NCBI RefSeq assembly: GCF_000721495.1
Contig: NZ_JOHY01000079.1
Coordinates: 1 to 24,171 of the forward strand
DNA from: Streptomyces sp. NRRL F-5123
GTDB lineage: Bacteria; Actinomycetota; Actinomycetes; Streptomycetales; Streptomycetaceae
DNA: 24,171 bases
Direction: 5' to 3'
Below, piece by piece: positions 16,687 to 24,171 of the stretch. Each line of letters opens with the position of its first letter. The first letter of the stretch is position 1. Position numbers and translations under genes: made by a program. Below the pieces are notes generated by a model. That model ran no database searches, was not told the origin of the DNA, and saw nothing but the letters and a program-made list of their open reading frames with translations.

Positions 16687-17340
16687 ATGAGCACGCATCT
16701 CGTATGGGACTGGAACGGAACCCTTCTCCACGACATCGACGCGGTGATCGAGGCCACCAACGCCTCCTTCGCAGAGATCGGCCTGCCTCCGATCTCCCTC
16801 GACCGTTACCGCGAGCTGTACTGCGTGCCCGTGCCCCGGTTCTACGAGCGGCTCATCGGCCGGCTGCCCTCGGACACCGAGTGGGAGGTCATGGACAGCA
16901 CCTTCCACCGTCACTACTGGCGGCTCGCGGAGTCCTGCAGCCTCGCAGAGGGTGCCGCCGAACTGCTCGCCGCACGGCAGGCGGCGGGGCTGACGCAGTC
17001 GCTGTGCTCGCTGGCGCCGCACGCCGAACTGGTGCCGTTCGTCGCCTCGTACGGCATCACCGGGCGCTTCCTACGGGTCGACGGCCGGATGGACTCCTCG
17101 ACGGCCGGCAAGTCCGAGCAGATGGTCCGCCACCTCCGCTCGCTCGGCGACGTCGACCCGCGGCAGGTCGTGGTGATCGGCGACGCCCTGGACGACGCGG
17201 CCGCCGCCGCGCATGCGGGCGCGCATGCCGTGCTCTACACCGGGGGATCGCACAGCAGAGCGGCCCTGGAGGCTTCAGGGGTGCCGGTGGCGGACACCCT
17301 GGCCGAAGCGGTCGAGCTGGCCGAGCGAATAGCCTCCTGA
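16687..17340 (+). CDS. HAD-superfamily hydrolase with a DxN motif I
   Basis: A 217-residue cytosolic protein with the phosphoglycolate-phosphatase-like HAD layout. Motif I is HLVWDWNGTLL: nucleophile Asp8 is present but the usual second Asp is Asn10. An alpha-helical cap follows (about 15-85). Motif II is Ser in SLCSLAPH, motif III a Lys in STAGKSEQM, and motif IV GDALDD in VVVIGDALDDAAAAAHAGAH. The Asp+2 normally acts as general acid/base, so either activity is altered or another residue serves. WDWNGTL is recurrent in a subfamily of annotated HAD proteins, so this is probably a family trait and not damage. Substrate unknown. The start ATG has no ribosome-binding site but a well-placed -10. 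Confidence 0.87.
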   Translation: MSTHLVWDWNGTLLHDIDAVIEATNASFAEIGLPPISLDRYRELYCVPVPRFYERLIGRLPSDTEWEVMDSTFHRHYWRLAESCSLAEGAAELLAARQAAGLTQSLCSLAPHAELVPFVASYGITGRFLRVDGRMDSSTAGKSEQMVRHLRSLGDVDPRQVVVIGDALDDAAAAAHAGAHAVLYTGGSHSRAALEASGVPVADTLAEAVELAERIAS

Positions 17341-17427
17341 CGGATCACCGCAGGTCGGGGCCCTGTCGAGGCGGCATTCTGTCCATCAGGGCCAAAGGTG
17401 GCCGGTGTATTTGTACGAAGACGTCGC

Positions 17428-17458
17428 CTGACAGCCCTCCCGGGCGGAGCGATAGCCT
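17428..17458 (+). promoter_or_regulatory. candidate gdhB promoter
   Basis: CTGACA (17428-17433) is one base from the -35 consensus. TAGCCT (17453-17458) lies 19 nt further, or GATAGC (17451-17456) at 17 nt. Transcription would start at about 17465, leaving a leader near 160 nt before gdhB. Confidence 0.5.
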
Positions 17459-17465
17459 GGACGCC

Positions 17466-17687
17466 GTGATCACTGGTGATCCGTTCTCCAGGGGCGGGTT
17501 CGTGCCGAAGCGCACGACCGACCCCTTTCCCGGCATAGCGTCGTCCCGTAGCGGAAACCCCGCGTACCGGTACGTCGTGCCATCAACCGACGTCACGCAA
17601 TGGCGCGCGACAGGAGTCAGAGGACATGCAGAGCAAGCTGGACGAAACCAAGGCCGAGCGGCTGGCGCAGGCGGCGCAGGTCGGTGA
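17466..17687 (+). CDS. possible leaderless 73-residue ORF overlapping gdhB
   Basis: A GTG at 17466 stands exactly 7 nt after TAGCCT, the geometry of the leaderless genes in this window. It opens a frame of 73 codons that starts MITGDPFSRGGFVPKRTTD and ends 62 nt inside gdhB, in a different frame. Third positions are G/C-rich for the first ~36 codons and poorer later. I recognise no family. It may be a regulatory upstream ORF, or only a chance frame in the leader. Weakly supported. Confidence 0.2.
   Translation: MITGDPFSRGGFVPKRTTDPFPGIASSRSGNPAYRYVVPSTDVTQWRATGVRGHAEQAGRNQGRAAGAGGAGR
17468..17481. repeat. short inverted repeat at the gdhB transcription start
   Basis: GATCAC and GTGATC arms with a 2-bp spacer make GATCACTGGTGATC, immediately after the predicted start site. 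GATCACC also occurs at 17343-17349 and in the mtrA upstream repeat (3048-3054). It may be an operator or a 5'-end hairpin. Confidence 0.45.
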
Positions 17688-20600
17688 GCACAGCCAGCAG
17701 GGGAGGCTGCCGGGCCAGGGACTCGACGCGGAGGCCCTGAGCGCGTTCCTCCAGCGGTACTACCTGCACAGCGCACCGGAAGACCTGGTCGACCGCGATC
17801 CGGACGACATCTTCGGCGCGGCGCTGTCGCACTACCGGCTGGCCGAGGTACGCCCGCAGGGCACCGCGAACGTCCGGGTGCACACCCCGACGGTGGAGGA
17901 GAACGGGTGGCAGTGCAGCCACACCGTCGTCGAGGTGGTCACCGACGACATGCCCTTCCTCGTGGACTCGGTGACCAACGCGCTGACGCAGGCCAACCGC
18001 GCGATCCATGTGGTGGTCCACCCGCAGTTCACCGTCCGCCGGGATCTGACGGGCAAGCTGCTGGAGATCCTCCCCGCCGGCACGGAGCCGGAGGCCGGGG
18101 GGCTGCCGCACGACGCGCTGGTCGAGTCCTGGATCCATGTCGAGATCGACCGCGAGACCGACCGGGCCGATCTCCAGGAGATCACCGCCGATCTGCGCCG
18201 GGTGCTGTCCGACGTGCGGGAGTCCGTCGAGGACTGGGCCAAGATGCGGCAGGCCGCGCAGTCCGTCGCCGACGAGCTGGCCGCGAGTCCGCCCCCGCTG
18301 CCGAAGCGGGAGATCGACGACGCGCTGGAGCTGCTGCGCTGGCTCGACGGCGACCACTTCACCTACCTCGGCTACCGCGAGTACGAGCTGGTCACCGAAT
18401 CCGCCGGGGACACCGGCAGCGAGGACGTGCTGGTCGCCGTGCCGGGGACGGGCCTGGGCATCCTGCGCTCCGACCCGCAGCACCCGCAGGCCGACAGCAC
18501 CCACCCCGGCCATCCGGGGCACCCCAACTCCCCGTCGTTCAGCCGGCTTCCCGCCGACGCCAGGGCCAAGGCCAGGGAGCCCAAGCTGCTCATCCTGACC
18601 AAGGCCAACAGCCGCTCCACGGTGCACCGCCCGTCGTACCTGGACTACGTCGGGGTGAAGAAGTTCGACGCCGAGGGCAATGTCGTCGGCGAGCGGCGCT
18701 TCCTGGGGCTGTTCTCGTCGGCCGCCTACACCGAGTCGGTACGGCGGGTGCCGGTGGTCCGCCGCAAGGTCGAGGAGGTGCTGGCGGGCGCCGGCTTCTC
18801 CGCCGACAGCCACGACGGCCGCGACCTGCTCCAGATCCTGGAGACCTACCCGCGCGACGAGCTGTTCCAGACGCCGGCCGAGACGCTGCAGTCCATCGCC
18901 ACCAGCGTGCTCTACCTCCAGGAGCGCCGCAAACTGCGGCTGTTCCTGCGGCAGGACGAGTACGGCCGCTACTTCTCCGCGCTGGTCTACCTGCCGCGGG
19001 ACCGCTACACCACCGCGGTGCGGCTGCGGCTGACGAACATCCTCCAGGAGGAACTGGGCGGCCACAGCGTCGACTTCACCGCCTGGAACACCGAATCGGT
19101 CCTGTCCCGGCTGCACTTCGTGATCCGCATCGACCCCGGCGGCTCGCTGCGCGAGCTGACCGACGCCGACGTCGAGCACATCGAGAACCGGCTGTCGGAG
19201 GCCACCAGGTCCTGGTCCGACGGCTTCGCCGAGGCGCTGACCGCCGAGTGCGGCGAGGAGCGGGCCGCCGAGCTGATGCGCCGCTACGGGCAGGCCTTCC
19301 CCGACGGCTACCGCGCCGACTTCCCGCCGCGGGTGGCGGTCGCCGACCTCCAGCACTTCGAGCACCTCGGCGAGGACGACTTCACCCTCAGCCTCTACGA
19401 GCCCGTCGGGGCCGCGCCCGAGGAGCGCCGCTTCAAGATCTACCGCACCGGGGCGCCGGTGTCGCTGTCCGCGGTGCTGCCGGTGCTCCAGCGGCTCGGT
19501 GTCGAGGTGGTCGACGAGCGCCCCTACGCGCTGCGCCGCGCCGACGGGTCGCGGGTGTGGGTCTACGACTTCGGGCTGCGGCTCGACCCCGCGCTCGGCG
19601 ACCTCGGGGAGGACGCCCGCGAGCGCTTCCAGGAGGCCTTCGCCGCCGCCTGGACCGACCGCGCGGAGAACGACGGCTTCAACTCGCTGGTGCTGCGCGC
19701 GGGCCTGGACTGGCGGCAGGCGATGGTGCTGCGGGCCTACGCCAAGTACCTGCGGCAGGCCGGGTCGACCTTCAGCCAGGACTACATGGAGGACACCCTC
19801 CGCACCAACGTCCACACCACCCGGCTGCTGGTCAACCTCTTCCAGGCGCGGCTGTCGCCCGACCACCAGCGGGCCGGCAGCGAGCTCACCGACGGCATCC
19901 TGGAGGAGCTGGACGGCGCGCTCGACCAGGTCGCGAGCCTCGACGAGGACCGCATCCTGCGGTCGTTCCTCAGCCTGATCAAGGCGACGCTGCGCACCAA
20001 CTACTTCCAGCGTGCCGACGACGGGCAGCCGCACCGCTACCTGTCGATGAAGTTCGACCCGCAGGCCATCCCCGAACTGCCCGCGCCCCGGCCCGCGTAC
20101 GAGATCTGGGTGTACTCGCCGCGGGTGGAGGGCGTGCACCTGCGCTTCGGGAAGGTCGCGCGCGGGGGACTGCGCTGGTCCGACCGCCGGGAGGACTTCC
20201 GCACCGAGGTGCTGGGCCTGGTCAAGGCGCAGATGGTGAAGAACACCGTGATCGTGCCGGTCGGCGCCAAGGGCGGCTTCGTCGGCAAGCGGCTGCCCGA
20301 CCCGGCCGCCGACCGCGACGCATGGCTCGCCGAGGGCATCGACTGCTACCGGACCTTCATCTCCGGCCTGCTCGACATCACCGACAACCTGGTGGCGGGC
20401 GAGGTCGTCCCGCCGCAGAACGTGGTGCGGCACGACGGCGACGACACGTACCTGGTGGTGGCCGCGGACAAGGGCACCGCGTCCTTCTCCGACATCGCCA
20501 ACGAGGTGGCGATTTCCTACGGCTTCTGGCTCGGCGACGCCTTCGCCTCCGGCGGCTCGGTCGGCTACGACCACAAGAAGATGGCCATCACCTCCTCCGG

Positions 20601-22596
20601 CGCCTGGGAGTCGGTCAAGCGGCACTTCCGGGAGATGGGCGTCAACACCCAGGAGGAGGACTTCACAGTCGTCGGCATCGGCGACATGTCCGGTGACGTG
20701 TTCGGCAACGGCATGCTGCTGTCCGAGCACATCCGGCTGGTCGCCGCCTTCGACCACCGGCACATCTTCCTGGACCCCGATCCGGACGCCGCCACCTCCT
20801 ACGCCGAGCGGCGCCGGCTGTTCGACCTGCCCCGCTCCAGCTGGGCCGACTACGACACCTCGGTCATCTCGACCGGCGGCGGCGTCTACCCGCGCACGGC
20901 CAAGTCCATCCCGGTCAGCGCCGCCGTGCGGGCGGCCCTCGGCATCGAGAAGGGCCCGGGCGTGGCCAAGCTCACCCCGGCCGAGCTGATGAAGGCGATC
21001 CTCCAGGCCCCCGTCGACCTGCTGTGGAACGGCGGCATCGGCACGTACGTCAAGGCCTCCACCGAGAGCCAGCTCGACGTCGGCGACAAGGCCAACGACG
21101 CCATCCGCATCGACGGCGCGGACCTGCGGGTCAAGGTGGTCGGCGAGGGAGGCAACCTGGGCTTCACCCAACTGGGCCGGATCGAGTTCGCCCGCTCCGG
21201 CGGCCCGGAGGGCACCGGCGGCCGGATCGACACCGACGCGATCGACAACAGCGCCGGGGTGGACGCCTCCGACCACGAGGTCAACATCAAGATCCTGCTC
21301 AACGGCCTGGTGACCGACGGCGACCTGACGGTCAAGCAGCGCAACACGCTGCTCGCGGAGATGACGCACGAGGTCGGCAACCTGGTGCTGCGCAACAACT
21401 ACGCGCAGAACGTCGCGCTCGGCAACAGCATGGCGCAGGCGAGCAGCCTGCTCCAGGCGCACCAGCGGTTCATCCGGCGGCTGGTGCGGGACGGCCATCT
21501 GGACCGGGCACTGGAGTTCCTGCCCACCGACCGGCAGATCCGGGAGCGGGCGAGCGCCGGGCAGGGCCTCAGCGAGCCGGAGATGGCGGTGGTCCTCGCC
21601 TACGCCAAGATCACCACGGCCGACGAGCTGATCGGGACGGGCCTGCCCGACGACCCGTACCTGCGCGGGCTGCTGCACGCGTACTTCCCCGTGCCGCTGC
21701 GCGAGCGCTTCGCCGCGCAGATCGACGCGCACGCGCTGCACCGCGAGATCATCACCACGCTGCTGGTCAACGACACGATCAACACCGCCGGCACGACCTT
21801 CCTGCACCGCTTCCGGGAGGAGATCGGCGCGACGACCGAGGAGATCGTGCGGGCGCACACCGCGGCCCGGACGATCTTCGGGCTCAGCACGATCTGGGAC
21901 GACGTCGAGGCGCTGGACAACCAGGTGGCCGCCGACGTCCAGACCCGCATCCGGCTGCACTCGCGGCGCCTGGTCGAGCGCGCCACCCGCTGGCTGCTCA
22001 ACAACCGGCTGCAGCCGCTGCAGATCGCCGAGACCATCGACCACTTCGAGGACGGGGTGGCCGCGGTCTGGTCGCAGCTGCCGAAGCTGCTGCGCGGCGC
22101 CGACCTGGAGTGGTTCGACACCGTGCACGGCGAGATGACCGGCAGCGGGGTGCCGGAGGACCTGGCCACCCGGGTCGCCGGGCTGTCCTCGGCCTTCCCG
22201 GCGCTGGACATCGTGGAGGTCGCGCACCGCAGCGGCAAGGAGCCGCTGGACGTGGCGGAGGTCTACTTCGACCTCGCCGACCGGCTGCAGATCACCCAGT
22301 TGCTCGACCGGATCATCCTGCTGCCGCGCTCGGACCGCTGGCAGTCGATGGCCCGCGCCGCCATCCGCGAGGACCTCTTCGCGGCGCATGCGGCACTCAC
22401 CGCCGACGTGCTCTCCGCCGGGGACGGCGTGGCGACCCCCGAGCAGCGCTACCAGGCCTGGGAGGACCAGAACTCCGGTCTGATCGGCCGGGCGCGGACG
22501 ACCCTGGAGGAGATCCAGGGCGCCGAGGAGTTCGACCTGGCGAGCCTGTCGGTGGCGATGCGCACCTTCCGCACGCTGCTGCGCACGCACCGCTGA
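17626..22596 (+). CDS. gdhB: NAD-specific glutamate dehydrogenase, large (GDH180) type
   Basis: A 1656-residue catabolic enzyme that oxidises glutamate to 2-oxoglutarate and ammonia with NAD. Its size matches the S. clavuligerus GDH180 class. The long N-terminal half carries ACT-like regulatory regions (for example HTVVEVVTDDMPFLVDSVTNALTQ). The catalytic core has KVARGGLRWSDRREDFRTEV, KAQMVKNTVIVPVGAKGGF (Lys882 in GAKGG) and the NAD-binding GDMSGDVFGNG (residues 1019-1029), followed by HRHIFLDPDPD and ELLWNGGIGTY-like DLLWNGGIGTYVK. The C-terminal ~500 residues are helical. The ATG at 17626 has AGGAG and AGAGG upstream. In this family activity is often controlled allosterically. It is transcribed alone and ends at a 38-bp palindrome. 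Confidence 0.97.
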   Translation: MQSKLDETKAERLAQAAQVGEHSQQGRLPGQGLDAEALSAFLQRYYLHSAPEDLVDRDPDDIFGAALSHYRLAEVRPQGTANVRVHTPTVEENGWQCSHTVVEVVTDDMPFLVDSVTNALTQANRAIHVVVHPQFTVRRDLTGKLLEILPAGTEPEAGGLPHDALVESWIHVEIDRETDRADLQEITADLRRVLSDVRESVEDWAKMRQAAQSVADELAASPPPLPKREIDDALELLRWLDGDHFTYLGYREYELVTESAGDTGSEDVLVAVPGTGLGILRSDPQHPQADSTHPGHPGHPNSPSFSRLPADARAKAREPKLLILTKANSRSTVHRPSYLDYVGVKKFDAEGNVVGERRFLGLFSSAAYTESVRRVPVVRRKVEEVLAGAGFSADSHDGRDLLQILETYPRDELFQTPAETLQSIATSVLYLQERRKLRLFLRQDEYGRYFSALVYLPRDRYTTAVRLRLTNILQEELGGHSVDFTAWNTESVLSRLHFVIRIDPGGSLRELTDADVEHIENRLSEATRSWSDGFAEALTAECGEERAAELMRRYGQAFPDGYRADFPPRVAVADLQHFEHLGEDDFTLSLYEPVGAAPEERRFKIYRTGAPVSLSAVLPVLQRLGVEVVDERPYALRRADGSRVWVYDFGLRLDPALGDLGEDARERFQEAFAAAWTDRAENDGFNSLVLRAGLDWRQAMVLRAYAKYLRQAGSTFSQDYMEDTLRTNVHTTRLLVNLFQARLSPDHQRAGSELTDGILEELDGALDQVASLDEDRILRSFLSLIKATLRTNYFQRADDGQPHRYLSMKFDPQAIPELPAPRPAYEIWVYSPRVEGVHLRFGKVARGGLRWSDRREDFRTEVLGLVKAQMVKNTVIVPVGAKGGFVGKRLPDPAADRDAWLAEGIDCYRTFISGLLDITDNLVAGEVVPPQNVVRHDGDDTYLVVAADKGTASFSDIANEVAISYGFWLGDAFASGGSVGYDHKKMAITSSGAWESVKRHFREMGVNTQEEDFTVVGIGDMSGDVFGNGMLLSEHIRLVAAFDHRHIFLDPDPDAATSYAERRRLFDLPRSSWADYDTSVISTGGGVYPRTAKSIPVSAAVRAALGIEKGPGVAKLTPAELMKAILQAPVDLLWNGGIGTYVKASTESQLDVGDKANDAIRIDGADLRVKVVGEGGNLGFTQLGRIEFARSGGPEGTGGRIDTDAIDNSAGVDASDHEVNIKILLNGLVTDGDLTVKQRNTLLAEMTHEVGNLVLRNNYAQNVALGNSMAQASSLLQAHQRFIRRLVRDGHLDRALEFLPTDRQIRERASAGQGLSEPEMAVVLAYAKITTADELIGTGLPDDPYLRGLLHAYFPVPLRERFAAQIDAHALHREIITTLLVNDTINTAGTTFLHRFREEIGATTEEIVRAHTAARTIFGLSTIWDDVEALDNQVAADVQTRIRLHSRRLVERATRWLLNNRLQPLQIAETIDHFEDGVAAVWSQLPKLLRGADLEWFDTVHGEMTGSGVPEDLATRVAGLSSAFPALDIVEVAHRSGKEPLDVAEVYFDLADRLQITQLLDRIILLPRSDRWQSMARAAIREDLFAAHAALTADVLSAGDGVATPEQRYQAWEDQNSGLIGRARTTLEEIQGAEEFDLASLSVAMRTFRTLLRTHR

Positions 22597-22603
22597 GCCG
22601 GAC

Positions 22604-22641
22604 CCCCGTAGGGTCCCGCCCCGGGGCGGGACCCTACGGGG
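22604..22641. terminator. bidirectional terminator, gdhB / membrane-protein gene
   Basis: A perfect 38-bp palindrome (19-bp arms, centre between 22622 and 22623) starts 8 nt after the gdhB stop. Its right arm contains the TAG stop and the last codon of the convergent gene (22634-22641), so that gene's coding end is part of the terminator. Confidence 0.85.
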
Positions 22642-24136
22642 CGATGCGGAAGAGGCGTTCGCCGGTGCGCGGGGAGGCCGCGACCCGGGTGACGCCGTGC
22701 GGGGCCGGGCGGTCGGCGGGGAGCAGCAGCCACCGTGCGCCGTAGCGGCGGGCGATCGCCGAGCGGCGGGCGGGGGTGGTACCGCGGGCGAAGTACGTGC
22801 GGACGTCGGCCCAGCGGCGGTCCCGCTCGGCGGCCGGGGTGGACGGGTCGGGCCAGGTCGGGGCGGCGAGGAAGAGGCCGTAGGCGGGCAGCACGTGCAG
22901 CGGCACATTGCCGTCCGTCAGGACGGTGTCGCCGACCGGCACCCGGTCCACGACCCAGCGGTAGTCCGGCCAGCGCGCCGGATGCGGGGTCGCGGCGGGC
23001 AGCCAGCTCTGCGGCACCACCGCGCCGACCTGGGCGAAGAGCGCGAAGCCCAGCGCCACCGCGGCCAGCGGGGCGAGCAGCGCCCGCAGCCGGGTCCACG
23101 GCGGCGCGGCCGCCAGTTCCACCGCGAGCGCGAACTGCGGCGGGACGAGCAGCAGCCCGATGACCCGCCCGTAGGTGTAGTGCCCGCTCATCCAGCCGTA
23201 TCCGGCGAGGACGGCGTCGGCGGCGAACATCAGCACCAGCGGGTCGCGCAGCCGCCGCCGCGCCCGCAGGGCCAGGGCCGGGAGGCCGGCCAGGGCGAGG
23301 CCGTACCACTGCCAGGGGTGGGTGTAGAGGCGGCGGTGCACCGCGTCCACGGTCGTGTCGCCGGCCAGCGCGAAGACGTCGAAGTACGGCCACGCCGCCG
23401 CGGCCGCGACGCCCGCCGCCGCGGTGAGCCCCCAGCGCAGCCACACCGCGCGGGACAGGCCGCGCTGCCGCCCCGCCACGGTCGCCGCGATGCCGACGGC
23501 CGCGCCGAGCGCGGTGATCGGGTGGATCAGCAGCAGCGCCCCGCCCGCCGCCCCGAGCCCCGCGTGCTGCCACCACGAGCCGCCGCGCCGCGCCAGCCGG
23601 TCGGTCCAGGCCCACAGCAGGAAGGTCACCCCGACGGCGAAGGTGCTCGGGTACGAGGCCCCGCGGGTCAGCGACCACACCCCGCAGAAGCCGCTCCACT
23701 CCTTGCCGCGCACCCCCCACAGCAGCGTGAAGGCGAGCAGGGCCCAGACCGGCGCGAGGCGGCGCGTGCTCAGCGTCCGGGCGTACGCGCCGACGCCCGC
23801 GACGAGCACCGCCAGGTTCAGCGGCCCCGCCCAGCGCACCGCCTCCCACCCGGCCGCCCCGGTCAGCCGTGCGGCCAGCCCCAGCGCGACGACGTACGGC
23901 GAGTAGTACGGGCTCCCGGCGCCGGACTCGTCCAGCAGCGGGTTCGCCGGGTGCCACGGGTCGTCCCGTACGCGCTGGACGGCGGAGGCGTGCTGCCCGA
24001 AGTCCGACATCACCGGCGTGTGCCATGCCACCACCGCGACCAGCAGCCAGAACGCGCCGCCGGCCAGCGCGTACGGCGACGGCCGCCACGCCAGCACCCG
24101 CGGCGCGACCGCGACCCGCGCCTCACCCGTCACCAC
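22634..24136 (-). CDS. polytopic membrane protein, GT-C glycosyltransferase-like
   Basis: A 500-residue integral membrane protein with about 11-12 hydrophobic segments between residues 22 and 370, then a soluble C-terminal domain (about 380-500) with WPDYRWVVDRVPVGDTVLTDGNVPLHVLPAYG and RRYGARWLLLPADRP. An acidic motif MSDFGQHA follows the first membrane segment, where GT-C glycosyltransferases place a catalytic Asp. The overall plan resembles actinobacterial GT-C-like sugar transferases, but no diagnostic signature is certain, so the substrate is unknown. Two adjacent GTG codons (24136 and 24133) are possible starts. GGGGGTGA immediately precedes them, and its TGA is an in-frame stop, so the gene does not extend out of the window. 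The end is a TAG within a terminator. Confidence 0.75.
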   Translation of the reverse strand: MVTGEARVAVAPRVLAWRPSPYALAGGAFWLLVAVVAWHTPVMSDFGQHASAVQRVRDDPWHPANPLLDESGAGSPYYSPYVVALGLAARLTGAAGWEAVRWAGPLNLAVLVAGVGAYARTLSTRRLAPVWALLAFTLLWGVRGKEWSGFCGVWSLTRGASYPSTFAVGVTFLLWAWTDRLARRGGSWWQHAGLGAAGGALLLIHPITALGAAVGIAATVAGRQRGLSRAVWLRWGLTAAAGVAAAAAWPYFDVFALAGDTTVDAVHRRLYTHPWQWYGLALAGLPALALRARRRLRDPLVLMFAADAVLAGYGWMSGHYTYGRVIGLLLVPPQFALAVELAAAPPWTRLRALLAPLAAVALGFALFAQVGAVVPQSWLPAATPHPARWPDYRWVVDRVPVGDTVLTDGNVPLHVLPAYGLFLAAPTWPDPSTPAAERDRRWADVRTYFARGTTPARRSAIARRYGARWLLLPADRPAPHGVTRVAASPRTGERLFRIAP

Positions 24137-24171
24137 TCACCCCCGCCCCGGGCGCGGCCCCGACCCCGCGC

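Larger units (their letters stand above)
17341..17625 (+). other. 285-bp region between the HAD gene and gdhB
   Basis: The first part (17341-17427) shows only a small GGCC-AAAGGT-GGCC hairpin near 17389-17402 and no strong terminator. It is followed by a candidate promoter, a short inverted repeat and a long gdhB leader, listed separately. A second CATAGCGT, the same octamer as at the mtrA -10, occurs at 17535-17542 and may be another promoter. Confidence 0.4.

Noticed and set aside
17617..22908. 1763-codon open frame on the strand opposite gdhB
   Set aside because: It is a GC-bias shadow of the real gene: low-complexity Arg/Val/Leu/Gly composition with no recognisable domain.

Overview
The window reads as chromosomal DNA of a high-GC actinomycete, most likely Streptomyces or a close relative. 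The reasons are the very high GC with strong G/C third-position bias, long spurious ORFs on the strands opposite real genes, the family MtrA/MtrB/LpqB lineage, a SecA starting with GTG and the ~1650-residue NAD-glutamate dehydrogenase known from Streptomyces. I saw no leucine TTA codon in any called frame, and no insertion sequence, prophage, CRISPR array or tRNA. This looks like conserved core chromosome rather than an accessory island.

Layout: (1) 1-274: the 3' end of a 5S rRNA gene with its terminator, then a large hairpin ending the next, opposite-strand gene. (2) 280-2937: a divergent pair, a proline-rich polytopic membrane protein (minus) and mtnA of methionine salvage (plus). (3) 3085-9335: mtrA-mtrB-lpqB packed as an operon (1-nt gap, then 1-nt overlap), followed by a ComF-type phosphoribosyltransferase and long-form hpf, closed by a 21-bp hairpin. 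(4) 9481-12194: an orphan NarL/FixJ response regulator, then on the minus strand a YcaQ/AlkX-type DNA glycosylase and a GNAT acetyltransferase. (5) 12464-15839: secA convergent with an Rv3235-family gene. (6) 15978-17340: a DUF6912-type protein and an HAD hydrolase. (7) 17626-22596: NAD-glutamate dehydrogenase. (8) 22634-24136: a large GT-C-like membrane protein on the minus strand.

How it fits together: MtrB senses at the membrane with lipoprotein LpqB and phosphorylates MtrA. hpf stores ribosomes in slow growth, and SecA exports proteins. The order mtrA-mtrB-lpqB-comF-hpf-secA plus an Rv3235 homologue parallels, from memory, the M. tuberculosis Rv3246c-Rv3235 region. This makes the window an ancient actinobacterial envelope/growth-control neighbourhood whose small uncharacterised members (ComF-like, Rv3235-like, DUF6912) are its least understood parts.

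The most interesting non-coding signals are a perfect inverted repeat over the likely mtrA promoter, DnaA-box-like 9-mers in three intergenic regions, a set of apparently leaderless genes with the same -10-to-start geometry, and a long gdhB leader with a candidate overlapping leaderless ORF. I found no clearly new multi-gene defence or biosynthetic system.
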